DNA from: Hypsibius dujardini | Taxonomy: Eukaryota > Tardigrada > Eutardigrada > Parachela > Hypsibiidae | DNA: 31,410 nt | Direction of reading: 5' to 3' | NCBI GenBank assembly: GCA_001579985.1 | Contig: LRSR01012992.1 | Span: 1-31,410 of the forward strand | Shown: positions 10,558 through 21,300 of the stretch, one piece after another | How positions within the stretch are numbered: position 1 is the stretch's first letter | Layout of the letters: every line of letters starts with the position of its first letter | The notes under the pieces: model-generated | The model's input: only the letters and a program-made list of their open reading frames with translations | Databases searched by the model: none | Told to the model about the DNA's origin: nothing | Made by a program: the position numbers and the translations under genes

Positions 10558-12840
10558 ATGAGTTCTGACCAAACAAGCGTGAGAATACCTGAGTTTGAAG
10601 TGGTGGAATATAACAGTGAGGATGGGCTTATTATCTTAAGATTATGTGATGCTATTTCTGATGAAAAAACAACAAATGCACCCGACAGCCAGCCTCGAAT
10701 CTGCTTGAAAGTGACAAAGAATGATGAGAGGGAAACGGAATTTATTTTTGGCGGTTGGGGTTTATTCGGAAGTTTCGGAGATATGTGGAGATTTGGCCGG
10801 CATGTCGAAATCGTAAAAGGCCTTCTTCCGGGTATGGCTGCGGGAAGTCGAGCATTTTTCATTGCATTGGGTCTCGATAAATCTGTCCCTTATGTCAATG
10901 ATTTTCGACAACCAATTGTTACAAACAAGCATCTCACTCGGTATTACGGGCTTGGATATAGCGATGCGGCTCATTTTCAAGCACGCGCCCATTCTTCGAA
11001 TTCGTCAAATGATTTGGCAGTGTGCTTTCTACTGGAGATGTTAGACGAATGTAAGTTTTCACTACCGTCGTAACCACTCACACCTCAACATATGCAATGG
11101 TGTGGCCGATTGTGCTCGCGAGTTGGCGCACAAAATTAATCAGAAATGCCGCCATCTTTAACAGATTTACCGGTCACATTGCTTTGGGAATTGACACGCA
11201 CGAACATACTGAAAGAGGATCAAATCATTCGATATACCTTACAACTGCTTGAAGCGGTGGATAACCTCCACAGTCAAGGGCGTGTACTAACTACTCTAAC
11301 AACTGATAATATAATGGTCAATCGAGACCGTAGCGCCGTAAAAATTGTCGACTGGCTGAATATACTCCCTTACTACGTACACTTCTTTTGGCCTGGTTAC
11401 ACACTGGAGTTTCTCCATCCAGACCTGATTGATCTAATGTATAGCATGGATCTACGGATGCATGTATCTGTGAATATACGCACCAAAAATGAAATCATTG
11501 GATCACGATTGTACAGGTGGGACATCTGGAGGTTGGGCTGCACTGTTCTTCAAATGCTGACACATGATGATATTCAGTTTGCCGATAAACATGGCTCCCT
11601 GGGGATGTATGACCGTGAAGACAACCTTGAAGAATGGGAAGCTATGATGAAAGCTGGAGGTTATCCAGTCATCCCTGACGCAGCACCAGACATCCTACGA
11701 ATATTCTGTCAAAAATGTTTTGAACGAGACCCAAAATATCAGCTGACCGCCAAGGCGCTCACAGACTTTCTCCTGAGAGCCCAACCATGGTATCTTCCCA
11801 TCACTGGTCTTCGGTCGTGTTTAGCTTATTCAAAGTTCCGTGACTCAACGGTACGGACACTGTACTTCGAATGGCATCGGATAATTGGAGCCGGCAGATA
11901 TGGACAAGTTTTTGTTGTGATAGTATCAGAGAATGCTGATTTATCTCTCGACGAGAGCCGGGACCTATTTGCTATAAAAGTTCTTCGGAGTACAACAATC
12001 GCGGATGACCAGCAAGCCAAACTCCTATCTCCGAGTCACCCTTCCATAATAAAATACACAGCAATCGGTCAACTACATGGCGTCCAGAACGGACGTTTTA
12101 TTTACCCGGGTCCTCAAGTTGCTTTGCTCATGGAGTATTGTGCTGGTACACTCTTGTAACGTCTTTTCAATCTAAGCTAATCTGAATAATTTTATGTTGC
12201 AGGAGGAACGCTAAATGCTTTATGCAGGGAGAAGCAACTTGATGAAAACCAGGTTTTGAACTACTTCCGACAAATTGTAGCTGGAGTACAGTACTTACAT
12301 GAAGGAACAATTTCCATTTTTCATGGTGATATAAAAGGCGATAGTATCTTCTTGACTGAAAACACAACAATCTGTAAGCTTGGTGATTTGGAAAACTTCT
12401 CGCTTTTGCTGACGGAAAAGAAGATGAACGACGGGACACTTCAACATCTCTCACCGGAAATGTTAGAATACTTCTTCGGTGCCAAGGATGAAGATGACAC
12501 CTCGCTGAAAATTATTGGGAAGGAGAGTGACATCTGGAGCATCGGATGCACGGTATTGGAAATGGTGGGGAGGGGCATGGTTTCATTCAAACATGACCAA
12601 ACCAACCTGAAAGTGGAAGCAATAAAGCCAAAAACCTTCCTGCAGCAGGTTAACAGCGGAGCGCATCCCGATCAATCCATTGCGGAATCCAGGCTTAGTT
12701 CAAATATGAACCTTCTGGTAGCTTGGTGTTTGATCAAAGATCCATCAGCACGTCCAACCGCAATGGTACTCGAGGCATTGCTGACTCGAGTTTCACGGGC
12801 GGCCATTGAGGCACACGTTTTGAGTAGCATAATTGGCTGA
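10558..12840 (+). CDS. Tandem kinase-domain protein, paralog A; catalytic motifs altered
   Basis: Three exons (10558-11050, 11165-12145, 12203-12840) join with two phase-1 introns into 703 codons. Residues 1 to about 390 form a strongly diverged kinase fold: an N-lobe without a glycine loop, then LLEMLDEY, TLQLLEAVDNLHSQG, TDNIMVN in place of the catalytic loop, KIVDWL in place of DFG, and a WDIWRLGCTVLQML helix. A second domain starts at about 400 with G-A-G-R-Y-G (406-411), FAIK (Lys436), MEYCAGGTL, a catalytic loop HGDIKGDS (His532-Ser539; Asp534 kept, HRD Arg changed to Gly, metal-binding Asn changed to Ser), GDLE instead of DFG (552-555) and SDIWSIGCTVLEM. The second domain is closest in style to STE/MEKK kinases, but phosphotransfer is doubtful. 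A scaffold or regulatory pseudokinase role is inferred. The next gene is its duplicate. Confidence 0.85.
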
Positions 12841-14139
12841 CCAAGAGCGTTGTCTTGCTTTTGTTGCAATTTATATCATTTAAACAGTTTGATTTTTGCC
12901 GTTTAGTAACTTGGGGCATTCACCATCATCCCGCGCATGTGTGTGTTCTATTCATCTTTAGCAAAATCTGTAGGGTGTCGTCCATTTTATCTGGGCCGAT
13001 GATTCACTTTAGTTGCATGTATAATAATGTTCAACGTAAATCAACCCGTATTTTCCCGCGGACAGGTTGCCACGGACTTAAGTAAAGCGGGGATTTTCCC
13101 TACCGATTGGCGTAAATTTTTTCACAGATAACTCTCCATGTATCATAATTTTGCATTAGGATTTCGTGCTGGAAATCATATCTACGGTTTCAGAAAAAAG
13201 CAAGGTAGAAAATAACTACCTGCCCCACTTTGTGCTACGGGCCCGGGCTTGATTGATTGATTCATTATTAAATTTAAGTTTGTTTTCCCACCAATATTTT
13301 TCAGAATGCAAACTTCTTTTTTAATTTACTAGAAGCCTTCAGCCAATCCAAAAAAATTAATCGAAACTTAATTTAAAACATTGTTGCGAGTGGAACAGGA
13401 AATACTGATTAACAAGTCCGGAAAAAGAAAGACAAAACAGCGCTGCAGCAATAATCAGAATTCGGACCGTGTTGGTGGCGCCACTGCTCTCTTTTTCAAT
13501 TTAATTTTTTCACAGTGTTTCTCTCGGTCGGAAAATTGTCCATTTATTGTTCATATTTTGCAGAAGTCTTCTAGCAAATTTAAAAAATAAGTGTGCGTTC
13601 TGGATAATATTGATTGGGATAAAAAGAAATATACACTTGCTGATCAATCAATCAACGATGCTCAGCCCATGGCACATAGTGGCGTGGGAAGTCAGTATCT
13701 TTCATATTTCTGGCCCGAGACCCCAATGTAAAATCATGATATACGGACAGATCATATCATACCGATGTGGGGGAAATCCTACCGATCAGAAGAGAAAATC
13801 TTCGTTCTTGCCCAGATGAGCTCAAAGGTGAGCAGATGGTAAATTCTCTACCTTGTTTGCAACCGAAGAAAAGTTCCATGTGAACCGTGGCCAGGTAAGG
13901 ACGAAAGCCTGGTTATTCAGCTTTGCTGTGCAAACAGTGGAACCTGATAATAACTCCAACTTGTATTTGCTCCAAGTTCGTGCGACGAAATATCGACGTG
14001 GAATTGATGCCGTTGTCGAATAGCGCACATGGATATTTAATGCTTCGCTATACAAGTCTTCCCACGACATTCTCGAGTGTACTGAACAATGAAGATTTGT
14101 GTCTAATGTTCCTAGCGTTTTTGGGATTGCTTCGCAGAT
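12841..14139. other. Spacer between the two double-kinase paralogs
   Basis: About 1.3 kb of AT-rich DNA with scattered tgattgattga/tcaatcaatca motifs (13249, 13644). No exon with paralog support was found. Frames of 60-127 codons occur on both strands, but they overlap each other and contain no motif. Promoter elements of paralog B must lie here, but none is distinctive. Confidence 0.35.
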
Positions 14140-16899
14140 ATGAACTCTGAGCCCAGCATGACGGCTCCTTCGTGGTTTCAGCTGGTCAGCTGCAATGACA
14201 AACAAATTATTCTTGCCTTCCCAGAAACAAATTCAGTTGATCCCAACAGCAGGGAAACCGGGGAACCGCATCAGGTAACCTTGAGGATAATACGGGAGCA
14301 AAGTTCGGAGAATAAAGATAGGCTGTTCTGGCGACTGTTCGATCATATAAGGAGCTTGGCCAAGTGCGTGACGTGGGATGGCGCCTTCGCACCAAATATG
14401 GACATTAGAGGACGCCAGGCTGTTTTTGCTACCCGACACGACCGCCGAGAGGGAACGCAAGGCGAGACCGATCTTCTGCGGACAACTGCTGCCCGTGCTA
14501 CGAAAGTCACCCACAAGCACCTCCTGGGGTATTACGCCCTTGGATGTGACGATCCTATGCTAACAGTATCGGGCGAAGATGGGGTTGGACGGTGGCACGC
14601 CTTGATGGAGCCCTGGGCGACTGCAGGTAACGCTGAAGTACCTGCAGTTAGAGGCTCGTTTGGGGTCCTTACAGGTCGGAACTAGGATCCCTCATGCCAT
14701 CATTTTTTGAAAATGGTTTGAAATTCCAGTGAACCCACTGAGATCAGACCCTCACACCCCCACAGTTTCAAAATATCAGGGACAAGAGGCCGAATTTTGG
14801 GTTTAATCTTGACAAAAAACTGCATTTTGTCCTTTGCCTATCTCCTAGCCTTACCGTGAGGGGTCCGACCTGTAAGGGCCGAAACGAGTCTCTGAGTTTA
14901 GTACAAAGAATCCGTCCTATTCCTTACCACCCCTCTTGTTGGCCTAATCCTAATTACTTTATAACCGAAATAGATGATTTAGTGTACCGAGCCTAACGGT
15001 AATAGCAGTGAATGAACCAGCCCTCAAAGACGAACAAAATAGGCCCCGCTGAAAATTATACTACTATAATAAATACTGTAATAAGACTATTTTAAGCCGT
15101 TCAAATTTGCTTGTAAAAAGAACGTTCTCTTGCTAGGCGCAATGGAAACGTCGCTCCATGACTTATCCCGAAACAAAAAACTGGACGCAGACGAAATAAT
15201 TGGTTTCACGCTACAATTGCTGGATGCCATGAAATACCTCCACAACGAGGGATGGACAATAAATGTTCTGAGAAGCGAAAGCATTATGGTCAACCTGGAG
15301 CAGGGCTGTGTGAAAATTGTCGACTGGCTAAACTTCTCCTCTTATCACAGCGCGTCAAGCACGGATGAAAACGGCCCTACGGTTCAACGCGTTTATGAGT
15401 TCCGACACCCAGATCTTCTGCCCGGTTTTGTTGATCATCTTCTATGCAGCAGTAAAGAGCTGCCAATATGTAGATTTTGGCATGACACATGGAGTTTGGG
15501 TTGTGTTATCGTCGACGTACTAACGCAGGGACATATGCAGACCGAAATTAAAGACGGTAGTCATCCAGTTATTCCCAACGGGACTCCCGACTTCATCCGT
15601 GATCTGTGTAAAAGGTGTTTTGATCGAGAGACAACCGCTCGCGCTCTGTACGATTTAATCGTCCAAGAGATATCTTGTTTCACTCACTCCATCGTCATTG
15701 GTTCCGCGGCGCAGGATTTGTTTTTCCATTGGCATCCTTCCTCGGTAATCTTCCTCGGGCAGGGTTCCTTTGGATGTGTTTACTCAGCCACCCTGAAATG
15801 GAGTACGGGCACAGAGTGGTCCAAGCGGAGCAATATTTGCGCCTTGAAAATCTTTAATAGCCCCCAAGACGTGAGGGACATACCCGAAAAATGGTGTACG
15901 CTATTGGGCTTGAATCATCCCAATATAGTCAAGTACGTTGCCCTCGGTCAAATCAATGTTGATCCCTATGGAATTCGCGGGCGAACTAATCAAGACGCAC
16001 TGATTATGGAGTATTGCGCAGGTAGAGTAACCCCGGGGACCAGGGTCTCATTTAGGGTCCTTACAAGTTGGAACAAGGATCCCTTATGGTAAGGGCTCGG
16101 GGGTGGGCAAAACAGTCAAAAGACATTTCTTTCAAAAATTGTATCCAAAACTCGGCCTCTTGTCTTAAATGACGATTTGTGAGGACCCTAAATGAGACCC
16201 TGCCTTGGAATCCTCCTCTTGTTCTGGTGATCCAACTAAAGAGCTTTTTTCCTGTGCATTTTAGGCGGTTCATTAAGAGATTACTGTAAAGAAAAACTGC
16301 TGGATGCGAAGACCATTTCGGAATATTTTACACAAATAGTGTCAGCCGTGCGATTCTTACATCAACGCCCGCGGCCCATCTTCCACGGTGACATCGACGG
16401 TATGAACATCTTTTTGACCGTCGACAAAGCAACCTGCAAGCTGGGTGACATGGACAGCTTTTACCTTATGCCCAACAGCAGGACGTTGAAGGGTGGTTTG
16501 AATATTGCGCAGGGTAAACTGTTCCACATGTCGCCGGAAATGCTAAGTTATTCTATTCACGGAGTTGCAGAAGGGGACGAGGGTATTGAAACGGGAATTG
16601 GGAGAACTAGCGACATTTGGAGTGTGGGTTGCACGGTGTTAGAAATGGTAGGACAAGGCAACATCAGATTCAAAACAGTCGACGGAGCCGCACTGGCAGT
16701 GGATCATACATTTCCCGCGAGATTCTTGAATGACGTGAAAAAAGGTGCTTATCCCGACCAATCAGTTGCTATGTCGAAGCTTGATTCAAGATTAAGCCTT
16801 CTAGTAGCTAGTTGTTTAATGAGGAAGCCAATTGATCGATCGTCTGCCGCGGCACTGGATGGTGCTTTGGCTATTATTAATGCAAAGAAAGCTGTCTGA
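14140..16899 (+). CDS. Tandem kinase-domain protein, paralog B; catalytic motifs altered
   Basis: Three exons (14140-14626, 15137-16021, 16265-16899) make 668 codons, with both introns in the same positions and phase (1) as paralog A, 1.3 kb upstream. The start could also be the internal Met at 14158. The first domain again lacks a glycine loop and has TLQLLDAMKYLHNEG, SESIMVN, KIVDWL and HDTWSLGCVIVDVL. The second begins GQGSFG (370-375), has ALK (Lys400), MEYCAGGSL, HGDIDGMN (498-505: HRD Arg changed to Gly and the catalytic-loop Lys changed to Asp), GDMD for DFG, and SDIWSVGCTVLEMVG. The change of the loop lysine makes it even less likely to be an active kinase than A. It probably arose by tandem duplication; its introns are longer than those of A because of inserted TIR elements. 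Confidence 0.85.
14651..14893. mobile_element. MITE family 1, copy in intron 1 of kinase paralog B
   Basis: The left end gaggctcgtttggggtcctt (14651-14670), continuing acaggtcgga, is mirrored by the reverse complement of 14864-14892. The interior contains cagggacaagaggccgaatt, shared with the copy at 27424-27880. No coding capacity. The intron of paralog A at this position has no insertion. Confidence 0.8.
16041..16202. mobile_element. MITE family 1, copy in intron 2 of kinase paralog B
   Basis: A 162-bp element whose first 21 bases (cagggtctcatttagggtcc, then t) are an exact reverse complement of its last 21. The similarity continues inward through ttacaagttgg versus the opposite arm. An internal ctcggcctcttgtc matches the core of the other two copies in reverse orientation. 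It sits 19 nt after the splice donor without touching it. Confidence 0.85.
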
Positions 16900-18367
16900 C
16901 GAAACATGGCGTGGGCAGTAGCAGCATCGCAGACCGTTGTAGTACTAAACTGTTCTGAATGTTTTTTCTTAATTTCTCAATCACATCTTCATGTTGTTTG
17001 AGTATACAGTATACCAGTACCACGACATCAACAAGCAATCCCTGGAAATGCAGATCGACTTCGGGGGTACGAGCAGTTTCCTAAACTAACAAGGAATTGA
17101 ATGCCAGTGCCCCTCTCGGATCTCAATCTTTTTTGCCAGAATACTGTACTCCCAGTATGACAGCAAACTCAATCCGGTTCAGTGTAAAACATTTCCATAA
17201 ATACATGAACGACAGTTACTTGCGCTCAAGTCCTCTGTCAGACTGTGTGATCATCGAGCACTGATGGACAGCCTCATAAGCATGCCGAGCCCTTTCAATG
17301 GCTGCCGAAATTACCTCCCCTCCCATAAGCATTATCATTTGTACCGGATGAGCTTTCGGGGCATATCGTTCTCGAAAAAGGCAATTGTTGCTATAGACCA
17401 ATGTAATATCGCACCGTCCCTCCCGAATAATACTATCAGAAATACAGTTCAACCGATAACGGTTACATTTACTATCTTAAATACCGTCCCATGTTGTTAA
17501 TAAGGCCGCTTGTAACCCTTTTTTAGTCCCTAAAGTAAAAGATTACGAAACGGAGTACCATTTATGATGTCAATTTCATTGGGATTTAAACGTTTTTCCA
17601 GAGTAAGCTCGGAAACGGCTGGAAATGGCGAAAAACTCATCGATTTCAATTTCAGTTTTGTTAAGCACAGAGATAAAAAATACTTATTGTGTTGGTAAAG
17701 GACGAGTACAGTGCCAACTGACCATTTGCCAATTGTTTTGGTAGTCATAGTATCTTCCTCATTGTGAATTTGAATGTTACAATTATTGTGAGTCTCTGTT
17801 AGATTACCGGTATGTGCTTTGTTGAGAAGGGCGCCGTTCCGTACCCGGCAGATTATTTTTTTCTATCTTTTCTGACCCGTAGATGCCGATTGGTGATGCC
17901 AAATGATCCCCAATGATTCTGCGGTCAAGGACGCAGCATTTTGAGAAGACTGACCATTGGACAACCAAGTGCGGCTCAGTCCGAAATAGTATCTGTTTTT
18001 GAATCCTATTTTGGGATGAAATAATGAATTCATTTTGATATGAGCAAACAAATTGTAGCGTACTGTGGCACCGTTTCGAAACCATAAAGGATTTCAGTTA
18101 GGGTTCGAAATTAATGTCATTTTTTGACACGGGCGTTGCTGTTGGCGGTAAAGGTTATGGACATCCCTGAGCTTATTGAAAAGGTTGTACGCAGGTTTTA
18201 ATCTTGCTAAATTATGCATGGGTTATGAGCATAGCCCTTTCTATATTTTTCAACCACGTTTAGCAATATAGGCCCGATGAGTCCCTCCGGTCATTTCGAT
18301 GACGCGATCTGTACTCCATTAAAACGTTATTGACATAGTAATTTTCGGACTCTGTAAACCATTATAG
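16900..18367. other. Intergenic region between kinase paralog B and the first receptor gene
   Basis: About 1.5 kb with no gene supported by motif or paralog. A minus-strand frame at 17216-17452 (78 codons) has a rather protein-like composition (a run ISAAIERARHAYEAVHQC), but its Met is not in a recognisable context and no domain is seen. It could be a stray exon or chance. Confidence 0.35.
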
Positions 18368-21300
18368 GTGAAAACCAACGTGGACACAATGTTTGAGTCA
18401 AACGCGCGCATCATGGTTGTTATTTTCTGTTGTTTCGTCATTTTCACATTAGTTGCCTTACCGGTTTGCTACGGTCGTTTGCATCTAATTACAACGACCT
18501 CCACCCTGTCCTCGTCAATCACCGCTATGATCACCAGCCCGGCGTACGTTACCGCACTGGAGGATATGAGGAAAAAGTATCCGCAGCTGTTCGAGAATAA
18601 TGCCATTACAGTGACAACGGTTGACGTGGGACTATACACCGAGTCTTGTACACCCGGCTTCGAGGGCCCTTCCATCAATGAATTCGTGGGCGCTTACGCA
18701 CGTGCGACGGAGGCGCGAACAACCGAGCAAACTGTCATATTAAACGCCGATAAGCAGAATGGATAAAATCGTGCAAAATCGTGATCGAGGTCACGTGTTA
18801 CGTAACATCAACGTATTCTACTTTAATGTGACGATATAACTACATCTTTTTCTCCTATTGCTCAGTATATAATTCGCCCTGCACGCTGATGTTTATTATT
18901 TCTTAGGCAGAAATATTCTGCTACCTATCTGACGGCTGACCACGGCGAGTTAGTTCGTTTGAATTAAGATTTGAATAATTGCGAAATAGCTTGTTGTTTT
19001 TCGGGCAGGTGTAATGGTCTCGACCTGACAACCAAAACTAATTAAATCTCCATTTTTAATATTCTTTGCTATCACAAGTGCCAAGTCGGTATCAGTGCCA
19101 CTTGGTTTAAAACTATTTTGAGAGCTTTCATAAAAGGATACCAATTCTCCCAAAGAATCAAAAAAATATTTTTGAAAATTGTTAAGATCATCCATTTTTT
19201 AACGCAATTTTATCATGGTGTTTATTCCGAAAGTTAATAAGGCTTCCAAAATATGAAATTCGGCAGTCTTTTGTGCTAAGGCCACTTGAGACACGAGACA
19301 AATCGCCAAATTGGATTGAGAAAACTAATAAAAGCTTGCGGAGAGGTTTAGACGAATTGATTAAACTGGGCCAATAGTTGTTTTGTTTTTATGATTTGTC
19401 TGACGCTGTATAATTTTAAACAATAGCGAAAACTTTGCAGTTTTAGCTTTATTTGGGTTATAAATTTATAGGATTTATCACCACGGGTGATAGACCATGT
19501 TAAAAAGGCATATTTATGACAACGGCTTTAGCGAACGGGCTTTCTTTTTAAGTGCGGTTTGTACGAGCAACTGAATTCTCTGTTTGAAATACATTTAAAA
19601 AATAACAAATTATAGGGTGACAACTGCCAGCTTTCCTGGATTCGACGGTCATCCGGAGGATGTCAGAATAGGTTACTTCCGAGAGGGCCATAGCTTGCCA
19701 TGGGCATCGCTATTGATAATTAAAATAGTTGTAAACATAATCCTGAGCAGAACAACAGATTGTCTCGGGTTGTGAGTAAAGCACTCACTGATTGATTTTT
19801 GGGAGATCAATTACTTAAGATGCTCCTTTCTAAATAAATCATCCTTTGCCAAACATACACTGCACCAGACTGGTACGGATATTGTATCCATTTATTCATT
19901 AGAATAAAAAAATGTGAAATTTAGATGAAAGGCTTTCACCCAGATGACCTTATATATTTAAGTCCGAGTAGAATATAGTCGTAGGAAATTCAGTTCAGTT
20001 CAGTTCAGTTCAGTTCAATTCGTTACCCGGATTTTGTTGTGAATTTTATATTAATTAATGAGATAGTAATCCGGAAGTCAAAGGAGCAGAAAGCAGAAAT
20101 TCAACGGGAGAAGACCTTCGTCGAAATTGTGAAGACCAAAATAAACACTTTACCGTACAGAGGTTAAACAACTTGATGGTGCTTAGTGACTCATGTTCAC
20201 ACCTGTACAGGGCGCCTTATCTGATTTCCAAATCTCATAAACCCAACACGTGCTCCACTCAATTTCACATGTGTGATATATTTCTTGTCTCATTTAGATG
20301 CAAAGATAGGTCGCAAACTAGATTTGGGTCTGAGGGAGTCTATTTTGACATTGGTCAGTTTGAAATATTCATCCAGAAAAATTGTAGAAGCATTGAAGGT
20401 CAGGAATATCGTTGTTTCTCAGAGAGCAGTATCTAATCTCATCAGGAAAAATATCAACAAGGAAGCCGGAAGTGATACTGCATCGTTGTTGATGAAACCC
20501 CATGGCTCCCCGAAACTCCGAACTCCTAGTCTGGTGGCTGCCATTGAAAAAGACATTTCAGGACCGAATTCACTGACTCGTCCTGCGTTATCCTTGAAGT
20601 ACGGTGTGTCGGCTACAACTATTGCTTGCGTCATTAACCAGGATTTGGAGGGGAAGGTGCAAAAAAAAGTGCCGTGTTCATGCCCTGTCGAACAAGCAGG
20701 CTAAACAACGGCTGGACCGAGGCTCGAGGTTCCTGCGCTACATCAACGGCTGGAAGTGGAAAAATGTTATCACCATTGATGAGGCCTGAGTGTATCTGAC
20801 TGACTTTAACGGGATCCGGAAGATTTATTATGAGTTTCGGGGAGAACGGAGTCCGGAAAGTTGAACCAAATTCTGGAAGGAATCTCACCTCAAGGGCGTC
20901 ATGTTTGTGGCCGGCGTTTGCTCTCGTGGAAAAACCGCAATCCGCTTCGTCGAACCCGGAGCGAAATCAACAGTGAGTACTACATCCAACATGTTTTGAA
21001 GCCGCTTTTCAAGAACGACATTCGGAAACTATTTCCGGGAGAGCTTATTAACAAGGTCGTCTTCCACCATGACAGTGCTCCAGCGCACTCTTCCGGAATC
21101 AAACAAGAATGGCTTCGCAATTCCGGAATCAAGTTTATTCCGAAAGAGCACTGGATGGGCAATAGCCCTGACCTGGCCCCCATGGATTTTTGTGTGAATG
21201 GTCTGTTTAAGTGGAAATTGTTTGCCCACGCTGCCACTACAGTGGCAGGTTTGAAACGGGTTATGCAAAAGGTGTGGTCGACTTTAGACCAAAGTAAAAT

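Noticed and set aside
10217-10576. 119-codon minus-strand frame upstream of kinase paralog A
   Set aside because: It overlaps the kinase start, has no motif and no splice support.
18750-18755. AT at the broken donor as a U12-type AT-AC intron start
   Set aside because: The sequence ATAAGC lacks the conserved ATATCC start, and the paralog has an ordinary GT donor at the same place.
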